The notes below the pieces were generated by a model. That model worked only from the letters and a program-made list of their open reading frames with translations. It was not told the origin of the DNA and searched no databases. Shown here one piece after another: positions 12,278 to 24,757 of a stretch of DNA of 64,000 bases. The first letter of the stretch is position 1; each line of letters begins with the position of its first letter. Origin of the DNA: Dipteronia dyeriana (taxonomy: Eukaryota; Streptophyta; Magnoliopsida; Sapindales; Sapindaceae); NCBI GenBank assembly GCA_032871835.1, contig CM065299.1, forward strand, positions 27,669,074 to 27,733,073, in the 5' to 3' direction. The position numbers and the translations under genes are program-made.

Positions 12278-13400
12278 AGCATGAGAAACAACATTTTCTG
12301 TACTACCACTATCAACAATAACATCACAAACCTTTTTGCAATTGTACAGTGTGTTCGGAAAAGAGCATGCCTCTGAGAGTTGATTGGTTGCTTAGGAGTT
12401 AACAGAAGTCGTTCCAAAATACAAAGAGCATGGTCACCGTGATCACCTTGTATAATCTCAACCTCATCTAGTTCATTATCAAATTCCGCTTCATCATCAC
12501 TACAAATCTCACCAGAATCATCCACAAATGCAACCTGTTTTCGTTGGGGACAATCATTCGATCTATGGACAGGTTGGTTGTAACGAAAGCACTTGTCAGG
12601 TCTGGTTTCGCATATGGGTTAGGTGCCAGATTGGGTTTAGTTGGGTATATAGGTCGTTTTCCTACAGATTTGGGAGATACGACAAAGGGGTTGGTGGTAG
12701 GTTGTGTTAGTGTTGAAGGGAGCTCAGAGGATGAGCGTTGTTGGGCCATTGCTTGTCACTTGATTGTTTAGAAGAGAAACGAGAATAAGCTTCAGGTATG
12801 GGCCTTCGTGAATATTGTGGTTTAGTGGCACTGCGGCAATCTGAGCCTCAACTCTATAGGCAAGATTGACAGCTTCTGAAAGAGTCCAGACGTAATGTAG
12901 CTCTAATCGTTCCTGTAAAACATCTCGTAAACCAACAATGTACAGTGCAACCTGTAACTGTTCTGTTTCATGGAGATTGTTTCGAGCACTCAAGCGGTAA
13001 AACTCCTCCGTGTACGCATTGACAGTTCGTCCCCTTTGATGACAGTGTTGGTACTGTTGGTATATAACATTTGTTCATAATCGGCAGGAAAAAAGCGATT
13101 TCACATCATTTGACACTTTCGTGGCCAGTTACGGACCTTTAATTTTCCTTCACGATGTCGATTCATTTGAATTTGTTCCCACCATGCCGAGGCACCTCCT
13201 TTGAGCTTATAGGCAATGAGCTTCACTTGTTTCTCAACAGGAATCTCCATATAGTCAAAGAAGTGTTCAACATTCTAGAGCCAATCGAGAAAATCCTCTA
13301 TGTGTAAATGGCCATCAAAACAGGGTATATCAATCTTGACCTTATACTCAGGTGAAACATTTTGACATGGAAACGATTAGGACTAGGGGGGTGATGATAC
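12278..13400 (-). pseudogene. Gypsy gag region
   Basis: On minus, 12724-12993 carries a retrotransposon-gag-like helix-rich block (VALYIVGLRDVLQERLELHY, LAYRVEAQ). Further on, a zinc-knuckle-like stretch CFRYNQPVHRSNDCPQRKQ (about 12540-12600) has Tyr where the second Cys is expected. Upstream sequence to about 13.4 kb encodes matching gag segments with several stops. 13400-13785 is the leader before the primer site. Confidence 0.65.
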
Positions 13401-13802
13401 CTGGGTTGACCCGCAGCCCATTCTTCGACAACCTCATTTGTGTTGGAGTGAATCGGACCTGGACGCCACCGACGAGGATAGTCTTCATCGGACTCAGAAA
13501 ACTCTAGCGGAGCAAGTCGTTCGAATCGTCAGGTTCTCCGTTGATTGCAGACTCCCATCGAATCGAGTGGTGGTTCAACTAATTGTGGAGTGCGCTCGTT
13601 CCGATTTCTGAGATTTTTGTTCCTGTCACCAAGTGTAGCAAGGATCTGTTGCAAGTCGCGCGACAATGTTTCCAACTTCCTTTCTAAACTGAGTAGGAGG
13701 CCCAGAGGGCTTGAACACCTTGATTTGCATCGTCGGTGGGTGGGTTACTACTTTTGCCTCCCAACATCAAGCCTGGGTATGTCGAGGCTCTGATACTAGC
13801 AA

Positions 13803-14145
13803 TGACGTAGCAGAAACAACAAAGTGCCTTTAAATTGATGAATAAGTCGTATATTGAGCTTCAAAATTCCTCAAAACCAGGAGTATAGTTTTTAGCTATT
13901 TTAAGAGAAAATGATCAAAGGAATCTTCCTCGGTTCCCCCTTGTGTATGCCTCTTAATACAAATCTAAAAAGGGTTTGCTTAGCAACCAATAGACAGTTG
14001 GCGCAAACAGACAAAAGTCTAGCAAATTTGGTAAAATAGCAGGAAAGTAAACAAAACAACAATAATAAAATATTCAACAACATTTCATAATAAACTAAAA
14101 GAAATGACAGGGAAAATAAAGAGTATTGGTTAGGCTCCAGCATCA
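13803..14145 (-). repeat. 5' LTR of gypsy element (right copy)
   Basis: 343 bp, matching the left copy apart from scattered substitutions and a short indel. The tRNA-Met-type primer site (13786-13797) lies just inside it. Confidence 0.88.
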
Positions 14146-14150
14146 ATTAC

Positions 14151-14564
14151 TATATTAACTACAACATGAAACATAATCACTATATTATATTTAGTACTAA
14201 TCACATACAATTTTAATCTGCACAGTCTAAGAACAAATACAAGAGAGACAAAATTCACTTCCTCCCTTGAAAGAAAGCCTAACCAAACAATCACAAACAA
14301 TAACTTCTGTCAACAAAAACAGTTTCAAGCAATAGATCAACCGAAATCCGAAGAAGTAAAGCTAATGGGTTGGCAAAGTTTGTCAACAACTACCTAAATG
14401 ATAAAAAAACAAGAAAAATAAAATTTATTTGCTAGGATTCAATACTAGCAGTGAACAAGAAAATGTACAAAATAAGCCAAAAAAAATCACAGGGAAGTTC
14501 CGGTGTTATATAAGAAGTACACAAAATTGTAAAGTCTAAAGAAAAATGAAAAGCTATAGAGCAA
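14151..14564. other. Region downstream of the small membrane-protein gene
   Basis: AT-rich. It probably contains the 3' UTR of the minus-strand gene and ends at the gypsy target site. Nothing else recognised. Confidence 0.35.
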
Positions 14565-14798
14565 TTAATCATGGTCAGGATTGGAGAAAAACCAGAGTAT
14601 GACGGCGCACATAACCACGACGAGAGGGATGACGTGGATTGCGTTGTGGGCGAGCCTGAGACGAGAACGCTGTTTCTTGGCCGAGTGAGAGAGCGGATCG
14701 TATGTGGGCAGCTCTTTGTCTCTCCAGCTATCACTATCACTATCAGACCACTTTACCAACAACTCCTGCGATCTTGACCTGCTTCTTGATCGGTCCAT
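14565..14798 (-). CDS. Small single-pass membrane protein (77 aa), probable host gene
   Basis: A single open frame with an Arg/Ser repeat near the N-terminus (RSRSRSRS, residues 3-10), a charged middle containing YDPLSHSAKKQRSRLRLAHN (about 33-52) and a strongly hydrophobic segment VIPLVVVMCAVILWFF (about 56-71) close to the C-terminus, ending in a short acidic tail. This suggests a tail-anchored-like protein facing the cytosol. The YDPLSH..KK..RLR plus terminal membrane-segment layout resembles short uncharacterised plant transmembrane proteins, from memory only. It lies in the low-copy island next to the monooxygenase and is not part of an element. Function unknown. A longer open frame overlapping its 5' end in another frame (14743-14964) has no such features. 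Confidence 0.6.
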   Translation of the reverse strand: MDRSRSRSRSQELLVKWSDSDSDSWRDKELPTYDPLSHSAKKQRSRLRLAHNAIHVIPLVVVMCAVILWFFSNPDHD

Positions 14799-14939
14799 CT
14801 TTAGTCTCCAACGAATACAAATGGATGCACAGATTACAAATTAGAATATGCTTTTGAAATTTGTGTTTTGTGGGTTGATATTTGATAAGTGGACCATACG
14901 CAATATAGATTTTCCATTCTTCGCTTATTATCATCAGCC

Positions 14940-15075
14940 CATCATTTTTTTTACGAGGCATCATCAGCCCATTATTGTTGAGGTTTAATTATATATATAT
15001 ATATCAATTCATATTTTTTTTTTTACGAGGCATCATCAGCCCATTATTGTTGAGGTTTAATTATATATACCGATT
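14940..15075. repeat. Short tandem duplication plus AT microsatellites
   Basis: A segment containing TTTTTACGAGGCATCATCAG and then CCCATTATTGTTGAGG occurs twice in succession, about 75 bp apart, each followed by a TATA microsatellite. A further ATCATCAGCCCAT fragment lies just upstream (14930). Confidence 0.75.
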
Positions 15076-15120
15076 CATATTTTCAAATATATATATATAT
15101 ATATAAAAACATATATTTAT

Positions 15121-16009
15121 TCCTCAACTGACCCCCAACTCATATCGGGGTGTTGATTAGCTTGTGGCACATGTGGAAGAAGATCGGAGCTAAGTACCTC
15201 CAACCCTCCCAGGAGATACGTAACTCTTATACCATTGGTCGATAAGATGCTGGAGACACCTTCTATCTACAATCGACCTCCTCGAACAGATGGATTCCCT
15301 ATGGTTTCGATAATAAACCTGCCCCTCCCACTCACAATGACCACAAGGGCTTTATCTGAAGTTTCTCTTCCTCGAACAAGTATTAGAAGAACAACTGGTT
15401 TTTCGTCAATGGTGATTGGGGTGAGATCATGGTGGTCATTCCTAACCAACGGCTAACCAGAAGCAGTGTCCCGAGACACTTCTATAAGACTGCCCATGTA
15501 ATGACTCGGAGCTAGGCTAACACGCCAGGTAGAAAAATCCAGTCATTGCACCGATTTCTCATCCCCTATCATAATTAGCACGTATTCATTCATGTGCCTT
15601 GGTCTGTAAATTGTAATGGCAGCTACTCAATACTGATAGTGCGAACTTTGAAGGATTTTCACGCTTTGATAAACTCATCCAAATGCTATAATTGACTTTC
15701 TAGAAATGGCTATAAGCTTCATTTACCTCTCCTATGTTAATATCATTCTCCTTTGAGTTGCTTCCGACTTGAGGCATTGCTTTTCATAGTGATGATAAAA
15801 AAAAAAGTATACATAAAACTAAATTTCAATTTCGTTGTCACTCCTGCATACATTAATTCATTTGTAGTAAATATGAATGTATAAAAGCTTTTACAGAGGA
15901 GAAGAAATTTCTTTTCATGAGGACCTTGTTCTGCAAGTAAGATGATATATATATTTGTTTCTGAAATTTTTCTCAGAAAGCAGATTTTGTTGGCCTGAAG
16001 AGTGAAGTC
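15121..16009. other. Intergenic region with one GC-richer unassigned block
   Basis: 15150-15500 has higher GC than its surroundings and short open frames on both strands (15235-15456 plus, 15267-15449 minus) that match nothing I recognise. It could be a decayed element or exon remnant. 15500-16009 is AT-rich and probably contains the 3' UTR of the monooxygenase gene. Confidence 0.35.
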
Positions 16010-17818
16010 TTAAACTTTTATGCCTTGTATTAGAGGTTCACAATCAAAGTTGGTGTGTTCCAACACTGGACCAAGCCTAACCAGCTTTGGTATGATAACA
16101 TTGTTCCGAACTGAACACACAACCGGATTTTCCCATTGTAAAAGTGATCCAACAAGATTTGCACGGATGGTCAATGGAAAGATACGAGGCCATCTCTCAC
16201 TTTCATATGATCTTAGTGCATCTAACACGGATGCATTTCCAGACTTTGTTGCATTCGCGAGCTTTCTTGCAAGAATTACTGCATCCTCCAATGCACAACA
16301 AGCACCTTGCCCCAGATTTGGGGTCATCGGGTGCCAGGCATCTCCAACCAGCACAACTCTTCCTGTTGAAGCCGGAGGGCTTACTGCTGGCCACAGCCAA
16401 CGATCAACCAGGGGAGTTCTGAGGATTGTGTCATCTGGGGTAAGATCTATAATGTTAAGTATCTCAGCGGGCCAGTTCCTCACTAGGTCTTTAGCTTGCT
16501 TCTTCAACAGGACCGGATCAGTAATTTTAGGACCTGTAATAGACATGTCTCAGATTGTTGAAAAAACTTCACATAACCTGAAAGATTGTGTCTTTTGGCA
16601 ACATTTATCATAAAAAGTGCAAGACAGACCTGATGATGGGTTGTTGAAGCAGATAAACCAGTAAACTCTAGTAGAAGAAACAGGAACATAACCAGCTCGC
16701 AACCCCCGTCCATAGATGTAATTAACTTTAGGTTCAAATGGCTGTCCACTGGGATAATATCCTAGCCCACGGTAAGCGCAGTGCCCAACATATTTAGGCT
16801 CAGAAAACCCCATCCACTTCGCTACTGGAGACCGAATCCCATCGCAGCCAATAACAATCTGAAGAAAGATTGAACTTATGGAGAAACTCTGAGATAATCC
16901 ACCATTTCAGTCTCAAAATTTAACTAACCTTTGCTTGTAACCGAGTCCCATCCGCAAGTTCCAAAATAGTTTCACCATCTGCAGTTGTTTCTATGTTTGC
17001 CAGTTTGGAAGAAAAATGGACTGATTCTGGTGGCAACTGATTGGCAAGAGTCTCCAAAAGAATTTTCCTCTCTACAGCACGGACTTCTTGGCTGCGCTAT
17101 ACCGATTGACCGAGTTGAATCTGTGTTTTCACACATTCAAATATACAAAATAGGAGAAGTGACACGAATTGAATTCGATACCTTTCATCTTCATCTTTGA
17201 ACTTGAAGGAGCGCAGTTCCGTTCCATCTTCTGACTTTATTGACATCCTGCACAGCTGATCCCATGAACAGATTCAGGAAAGAGTATTGAAAATAAAGCC
17301 CCACCAATTCAAAGCAACACATTTTAAGGAGTAAAATATACAAAATGTACCCTTGAATTTCAAGGAACTGGGTTCTGAGTTCACTTCCAACTCCAATTGC
17401 ATCCAACACTCGCCACCCATTCTTGAATAGGGTAAGTGAAGTTCCACCGGTTCGAAGCGAATCTGCCTGTTCCAGCACCAGCGACCCAACACCAAGCCTA
17501 ATTGATTCAAACTTTGTGAATTGATTAGAAAACAGTTGGTAATTACAAAATTAAGTTGAAATGATGCAAGACTTTAGATGGTTTATTTAAATCAGACCGG
17601 TGCAGAGACACTGCTGTAGCAAGCCCTGCAATCCCAGCACCTACAATCACAATATCCTGTTTTCTGATGACACCCACTTCAGATTTGGTGATCGATGCAC
17701 AAATGGGTTTGGTTCTGGTCCGATAGTCAGACCAACAACTGCTATGAAGTTTGTGTGTGGAAGGTGGAAACAATGAAGATTTCAAGAACAGAGGAGATAG
17801 AGAAACTGTAGTAGCCAT
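16010..17818 (-). CDS. FAD-dependent monooxygenase (PHBH-type flavoprotein), six exons, 449 aa
   Basis: Proposed exons on minus: 17818-17598, 17497-17351, 17247-17182, 17091-16929, 16858-16630 and 16533-16010. All introns have GT/AG ends and the phases join to 449 codons plus stop. Motifs: a Ser/Thr-rich N-terminus of about 50 residues that could be a plastid transit peptide; the dinucleotide-binding fold VIVGAGIAGLATAVSLHRLG; the conserved LEQADSLRTGGTSLTLF; the middle DG motif IVIGCDGIRSP; and the second FAD site VVLVGDAWHPMTPNLGQGAC with LEDA after it. These are the three signature sites of class A flavin monooxygenases. Plant relatives (MO1/CTF2-type, salicylate- or zeaxanthin-epoxidase-like in annotation) are about 400-450 residues, so this copy looks full length and intact. 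Substrate unknown. It is the clearest functional single-copy gene here and borders the left edge of the tandem duplication. Confidence 0.9.
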
Positions 17819-18062
17819 CGGTGGTGCTTAGTGATGAGTAATGAAAGTTTGTGATTGTCAAGTTATGAAAACAAGTGGTGGAAATACAACGGTTGATTGA
17901 TGTTCAAGCACATCTTTTCATTTCCCGGGAAATTAAAGTTACGGGCCTCAAGCCTGCACACATGATTGAAACATGAATACTGAAATTTGGGCCTGCTTGG
18001 TTTTGTTTTTGGGCTACATAAATCACTGCTTTTTTAATTTTCAGATAATTGAACTTTTTTAA

Positions 18063-18755
18063 AGACGTGTTTATCAATCGAGAATGAGAATAATCAGAAT
18101 CAAATTTCATTGGAATAGAAATAGAAGGGAAATCAGAAGTTACTTCTATTACTATGTTTACTAACTTTTAAGAATTAGAAATGGAATCAAATTTATACAA
18201 TATTGATTACAAAAATATCCTTATATACAAAAAAATAGTTGTATTTATACATATATGAGAGATGTATGAGTGTAGCAAATAAATGAAAAAAAGTATTTTT
18301 TTTAAAGAAGAAAAAGAAATTTAAAGCAAAAACAACTGATTTCTAGACGGTGCACAATTTTTTTGTTTTCCTATGGTATATTGTTTTTTATCAAACTTTT
18401 TTTATAACTGACCATTCATATATATATTCTTTACATTCTATTCACTTTCTTTTTTTATAGTTCGCAATTCATTTTTAGTTTTATATACATAATTTATTTT
18501 TTTAAAGCAGAGATCCATTTGTAAAAATGTATGAATTCTCCTTTTAATCAGGAATGGGAACTTGATTCTTAGGGTAGGTGGGGGGAATCAAGTTCCCTTT
18601 CATTTAGGAACTTAATTCCTAATATATGTATGGAGCCCATGAAACTTAATTCCCTACACATTTAGTAAATACATTAATTTAAAAATCAGGAATTTGATTC
18701 CCTTTTCCGAGTAGAATTCTTTTTCTATTAAAATTCTTGATTATTAAACGCGTCA
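18063..18755. mobile_element. PIF/Harbinger-like MITE candidate
   Basis: Ends are imperfect inverted repeats: AGACGTGTTTATCAATCGAG on the left and, inverted, TGACGCGTTTAATAATCAAG on the right. They are flanked by TAA (18060-18062 and 18756-18758), the 3-bp target size of the PIF/Harbinger group. The 693-bp interior is AT-rich and non-coding. The TSD is too short to be decisive by itself. Confidence 0.55.
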
Positions 18756-19746
18756 TAAATACTTGTACTAATAAAGCGAATTTTCTAGCTTGGAAATACC
18801 ACGACCTTGAATATATACTCAGCAACCTTTTCACAATTTCACGTTTCAACTTTACCTTTATCTAGTTCATGTGTTGAATTCCTTTTTTTAGTGGGAATAA
18901 AAGAAAATGACCTTTCCAAGGATTGGAAGAGCAAAAATGTCTAATTTTTGAATAACAACATTTGTTCTAAATTCTAATAACCGATTTCCTGTTGAACTAA
19001 AATATATTTATCATTTGTTTTTTTATGTTCGACACAAATTGGATTAGGGTTTTACAGGAACCTAGCAAGCATTTTCAACGGTAAATTATGCATGTATTTA
19101 TTAGATCTTTTTGTAGTGTTATTGGTATATTAATTTTACCAACCGTAGATATTAGAGATTGTTGAGTTGCATTTCATCATATGTTTATGCAATATTCAAT
19201 GGTTTATTTATAACATTTTCTTTTTTGCAATCTGATATCAAATGAGTCAAGGGTCTTTTAAAAGTCGTGACTTACTAAGATCAAATACTATATGTACTTT
19301 CGAAAACAGTAATGCTACACATCCTATCAAATATCCTATATTTTTCATTCCAACACATGTGTTACTTAAAATGTAAAATGGTGAGTACATACATGTGGTA
19401 GGTGAGATAAATTTAGTGTTCTAGTAATCGGCTTAGGCGGCCCCGATTAATCGCTCCAATTCATCTAGGTGCAGGCTACTGAGACGAAAAGGCCAAAATC
19501 AGACACATTTCACAGCCTCCGACTAATCGCTCACGACAGCGATTAATCGGCTAGGCTGTCAAAGCCATTGACCCCACCTAGCCTATAAAAATGTCGTTTT
19601 GTCATCCAATGTATTACAAAGGCACAAATCGTAGAAGCTTCCCTTCATCTTCGACTGTCGCCTACCACCAGATCGCAGAAGCTTCCCGTCACCTGCTGTC
19701 ACGACTATCACCTGACACCATTCTTCTGTCGCCGTCGCCGTCGCCG

Positions 19747-20282
19747 TGTTAGAGATGAGCCTTGTTTATCTTCCTCGGCTCAGTTAGCTCACAATAGCAC
19801 AACTCACAATAGCAACAACAACTTTACCAATTCAGTTGATAAAATTGGGAGTTATAATCAAGTGAGCAGAAGTTCAACATATCAAGTTGGTCTTGCTCTG
19901 TGTACAAGTATTGGTAAGACAGATCAAAGGTCCATTGTTGATTATACTACGCTCAGTAAAGATCAAATTGGATATAAAATCAGTTAGAAGATGACGTGGT
20001 AAAAAGTTTGTTAGAATCTATTAATTATTCCTTTGGTCTAACAGAATTAGTTAATAATGAGTTTTGTGTGAAGAATCTTGATAATATATAGATACATTGT
20101 CCGCGCTAAAAAATATAAGATTTTGGTAATTCATTTTTCTCAATAACAAGAAGCTTGAAAAAATTATCTACTGGTTTCTTCTTCTTCTTCTTCTTCTCTG
20201 TGGCATTTTCTCAAATACCTTGTGTAATATGTCAAACACATTTTTCTCTTTTTCTCCTTTTTGTTAACTAGATCTTGACACA
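19747..20282 (+). repeat. 5' LTR of the nested Copia
   Basis: 536 bp. It pairs with 24758-25292, carries a TTC microsatellite near 20180 and is followed by the primer binding site. Confidence 0.92.
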
Positions 20283-20307
20283 TGTATCAGAGCCAATGAC
20301 ATATGTC

Positions 20308-21796
20308 AATGGCCGATAATCGATCCAATAATTGCTCACCAACTCAATCTCATAATATTTCATCTTCAACAACTAAAGTCATGGTTTTCTTTTCACATGC
20401 CAAAACCTTGTGTTTGAATCTCACTCTTAAGCTCGATAATACTAATTACAACTACGGAAAACACAAGTCTTGACGGCAATTGAAGCTCTGGATCTTGAAG
20501 GTTTCATCACCGACAAGAAAACTCCTCCTCCAAAGTTCATCACCGTACAGTCTTATGATACCATAGAGCAATAAGAGAATCCAGAATTTCTCAATTATAA
20601 GAAATCTGATAAGCTTCTGATGAGGTGGATCTTCCCAACTCTAACTCCAAGTGTGCTTGGTCAGGTAACGAATTCTAAATCTTCTTTTGAAGTGTGGTCG
20701 AAAATTGAACGAATATATTCTCAACGCTCCATGGCTAGAATCTTGCATTTAAAACAACAAATGCAGAACATCAAGAAGGGATCAGACTTCATTAGTAAAT
20801 TTGTTGTGAAGATAAAAGCTATTAGTGATAGGGATTTGATTATGAGTCTTTTGAATGGAGTAGGTCATGAGTATGATTCAGTCATCACTTTGATTTCCTT
20901 TCAGCAAAATACTATGATGCTTGAAGATGCACAATTCTTGTTTCTAATGCATGAGCAGAGAATTGAATAGTTGAATAGCACTGCAAATCTAAGCATCAAT
21001 CCATCAACTCGGTTAGCTTCAAATAATCACGCTCATTTTGCCTCAAATGGTCAAAGTCAGTTCAATAACAAAGGAAACAATGGACATAAAGGAGGTTTCA
21101 ATAACAATAATTTTAGAGGTGGATATAGAGGCAAGAACAGAGGTGGTGGTAAATTGTAAGGAAGAGGAAATCAAAGAATATTGTCAGCTTTGTGGAAAAC
21201 CTGGGCATGTTTTGCTACAATATTATCGACATTTTGATCAACAATATCAAGGAAATCAAGTTAATCAATCGAATCAAGCTCTCTTTACTCAACAATAACA
21301 TCAGACTAACTCATTTGAACAATAAGGGAGTCAGAATTCTATCTTTCACAATGAGAATGTGCATGGTGGTGCTTCTAGTTCTGCCTATTTTATAACTCCT
21401 GAAACTGTCATGGATCAAGCATGGTATGTTGATAGTGGGGCTACTAATCATGTCATTGTGAATCTCAATAACCTCTCAGTCAAATCAGAATATAAAGGTA
21501 ATGATAAATTGTTTGTTGGTAATGGTGATCAGTTAAAGATTTCTTATATTGGTGATACTATAATTAAATTGCATTGCACACCACGCCATGATTTGCACTT
21601 AAAACATGTGTTGTGTGTGCCTTCTATCACTAAATATCTGCTAAGTATTTCAAAATTTACTAGAGATAATGAAGTTTTTGCTGAGTTTAACTCTAATGGT
21701 TGTGTGATTAAGGATCGGAGAACCAAGAAGGTTTTGCTCCAAGGTATCCTTAAACATGGACTGTATGAACTAAGGCTGGTGGAAGCTTCTCCTTGA
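20308..21796 (+). pseudogene. Copia gag and protease
   Basis: Gag-like segments run in shifted frames: 20620-20970 has the LTPSVLGQV and SLLNGVGHEYDSVI regions of the UBN2-type gag, and a Gly/Asn-rich tail follows. A zinc knuckle CQLCGKPGHVLLQYY (about 21180-21225) has Tyr in place of the last Cys. Protease (21359-21796) has the catalytic DSG in AWYVDSGATNHVI. Stops at about 20970 and 21297 break the frame. Confidence 0.78.
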
Positions 21797-21826
21797 AGTT
21801 GTCAACTACTCAAATATGCTTTCATA

Positions 21827-23254
21827 GTGTCTTTTAATGAAAATAAGAATAAGTGTGAAGAGTTTGTAAATAAAGCTAGCAATCAAGTGTTGTCTGGCAA
21901 AAGTGTGTCAGCAAAGTTTAATGTTTGTATTGTTGCCACAACTAATTCAGATCTTTGGCATGCAAAGTTAGGACATCTAGCACTATTAATTCTCAAGAAA
22001 GTGTTAAGTACTTTACAATTTCCTTACAATGTAAACAATCCAGACTTTTATGACTCACGTAAGCTAGGCAAGCTTCACAAACTGCCTTTCAAGAGGTCAA
22101 ATATAACAACTAAAGTGCCTCTTGAACTCATCTATAATGACATTTGAGGTCTTGCACCTATGCTATATACTGATTGTTTTCGTTATTACATAGCCTTTGT
22201 TGATTCTTTTACTAGGTTCACTTGGATTTTTCCTCTAAAACTTAAGTCGGATGTTTTATCTGTGTTTATCAAATTTCAAAAGATGGTTGACCTATGCTTT
22301 GAACGAAAAATCAAGATTTTTTAGGCTGATATGGGAGGTGAGTTTCTCCCATTTGTATCTCACCTGTCATAGATTGGAATCCAAGTTAGATTTTCCTGCC
22401 CATATACTCATGAGAAAAATGGGGTGCCTGAAAGGAAGCATATAAGTATTGTGGATATGGGTTTGACATTACTTGCTCATAACGGTCTTCCTCTAAAATT
22501 TTGGTTTGAAGCATTTACAACAACCACCTTTCTCATCAACAATTTACCAACCCAAGATTTAAATTTTCTGTCACCATTTGAGAAGCTGTATAACAGGAAA
22601 CCCAATTACAACTTCCTTAAAGTATTTGGATGTTCGTGTTTTCCCTATCTAAGAGATCAATCTAAGCACAAATTGGATTTCCATTCAAGTAAATGTATCT
22701 TCATTGGTTATAACATGTCCCACAAGGGATATAGGTGCCTTCATACTTTTGGCAGAGTTTTTGTCTCTAGGCATGTCATCTTCAATGAACTTGAGTTTCC
22801 TTGTAAAAGTCTATTATACAATCGAAAAGACTCAGTTACCTTTTCCTCGGCTGTCAACTCTAATACAATCTCAAGCTTGTTTCAGATTTTCTCACAACCA
22901 GTGAACAATATTTCTACTCAAAGACGTGTTACTTTAGGGGTTCAAGTTCAGCTTGATCATTCTGGTATTAATTCTATTGATAACACTAATTCACGTAGCT
23001 CAAGTGAATCTACTACTCAATCTATTGATAACATTAGAACTTATGCTACCGAAATTATTGTTCAACCTCTTGCTAACAATAGGCCACCTACTGCTGCATC
23101 TGGTCCTTCTGTACTTCTTGTAGTCTCTCAACATCCCATGATCACTAGAAGAAAGCATGGAATTTTTAAGCCTCGGGTGTACCTCTCAGAATACTCTCTT
23201 CCATCTGGTTTTATAATAGAACTTGAACCAAAAACTGCCAAGTCTGCTATTTAA
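21827..23254 (+). pseudogene. Copia integrase
   Basis: The GAG-pre-integrase region with DLWHAKLGHL (about 21950) carries part of the zinc-binding site. The catalytic core is broken by stops between 22147 and 22430. A 276-codon open segment (22424-23254) gives the integrase C-terminal part: PTQDLNFLSPFEKLYNRKPN, LKVFGCSCFPYLR and KCIFIGYNMSHKGYRC, then a Ser/Thr-rich linker. Confidence 0.82.
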
Positions 23255-23275
23255 AGTTCAAAGTGGCTTCATGCC

Positions 23276-24627
23276 ATGAATGATGATTTTCATGCCTTAC
23301 AAAAGAACAATACATGGACGTTAGTACCTTTTGATGATAGTATAAATGTGGTGGGCAGTAAATGGGTATTTCTAACAAAATTTAATCCGGATGGGTCCAC
23401 ATTGAAGCACAAAGCGAGAATAATTGCCAAAGGGTTTCATCAAATAGTTGGATTAGATTATTTTGATACATTTAGTCCAGTTGTTAAACCTTTAACAATT
23501 AGGTAATCTTTGCTCTATGAGTTCTCTTTAACTGGGATGTTCAACAGGTAGATATAAACAACACGTTTCTTAATGGTGATTTACAAGAATAGGTGTTTAT
23601 TCAACAACCTAAAGGGTTTAAAGATAACAATCGTCCCACATTTGTATGCAAACTAAACAAGGCGTTGTATGGATTGAAACAAGTCCCTCAATCTTGGTTT
23701 CATAAGTTGTGTTCTGTTTTGCTCACCCAGGGATTTCACAATAGCACATCTAACTCATCTCTTTTCATCTCAAAATTCGGTACTGATATGCTCTATTTAC
23801 TTGTGTATGTTGATGATATTCTGATAACATGTACCAACAATTCTCTCATTCAGCAAGTGATTTCTCAATTGAATAAAGTTTTTGCTTTAAAAACTTTGGG
23901 GTCAGTTAATTACTTCTTAGGATTTAAGGCTTTTAGAGATAGTTCTGGCTTGTCTTTGACACAGGTTAAATACAAAGTCGACTTGCTAAAGCGTACAAAT
24001 ATGTTTGATTCGAAGCCTTGTGAAAATCCCAGTTCTGGTTAGAAACTAACACTCAAAAATGGTGTTTTACTTGACAATCCCTCTGTTTATAGAAACACTA
24101 TTGGAGCTTTGCAATACCTCTGTTATACTCGTCCAGACATCTCCTATAGTGTGAACAAGCTTAATCAATTCCTTATTGCTCCAACTCAGAATCACTGGCA
24201 AGCTAGCAAGCGTGTTCTTCGTTATCTTAGGGGCTCTCTTTTTAAAGGTCTGCATTTTAAGCCAACATCAGCTCTCAACTTGGTTGCCTATGCTGATGCA
24301 GATTGGGCTAGTTGTTTATATGACATGAGGTCGACCAACGGTAATTGTGTATTTCTTGGTGGTATTCTGATCTCATGGAGTGCCAAGAAACAACATGTTA
24401 TGGCTAGGTCTAGTACTGAGGCTGAGTACAAGTCCATGACTCAGATTATAACAGAGATTCTTTGGTTATATTCTTTGTTTCATGAACTGTACATTCAAGT
24501 TCCCAAACATGTTGTCATACGGTGTGATAACATTGGGGAGAACTCTTTCCTGTGTTTCATGCGAAAACTAAACATATCGACATCGATACACATTTCATTA
24601 GAGAGAAAGGAAGCTCTGATGTTGTAA
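23276..24627 (+). pseudogene. Copia reverse transcriptase and RNase H
   Basis: RT begins with NNTWTLVPFDDSINVVGSKW and KARIIAKGFHQ. A stop near 23505 breaks it, and it continues with LNKALYGLKQVPQSW and the intact catalytic YVDDILITC (about 23806-23830). RNase H (24109-24627) has YADADWASC, STNGNCVFLGG and SSTEAEYKSM. Frames change at about 24042 and 24100. Confidence 0.85.
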
Positions 24628-24757
24628 AATCACGGTATATGCCTACAGAGTTTTAAATTGCTGATGTATTTACTAAGGGGTTGCCCAAAGACAAGTTTCA
24701 TCTTTTTTGTTTCAAGATGAACTTGGTTAATTCACTTTCGTTCAGCTTGAGGGGGCA

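Larger units (their letters stand above)
7855..14145 (-). mobile_element. Ty3/gypsy LTR retrotransposon, complete-ended, non-functional, with a nested hAT
   Basis: Both ends are defined by similar LTRs (7855-8187 and 13803-14145) running TGACGTAGC to GCATCA, with a perfect 5-bp target duplication ATTAC at 7850-7854 and 14146-14150. Read on minus, a primer site AGTATCAGAGCC complementary to initiator tRNA-Met lies at 13786-13797. A purine-rich tract abuts the other LTR (about 8188-8205). Domain order on minus is gag, protease, RT, RNase H, integrase, as in gypsy elements. Stops, frameshifts and an inserted hAT-like element (8929-10020) inactivate it. The short LTRs suggest a small chromovirus-type element, but no chromodomain was recognised. 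Confidence 0.9.

Noticed and set aside
14743..14964. 73-codon ORF overlapping the small membrane-protein gene
   Set aside because: Another frame over the 5' end of 14565-14798, without membrane segment or recognisable motif.
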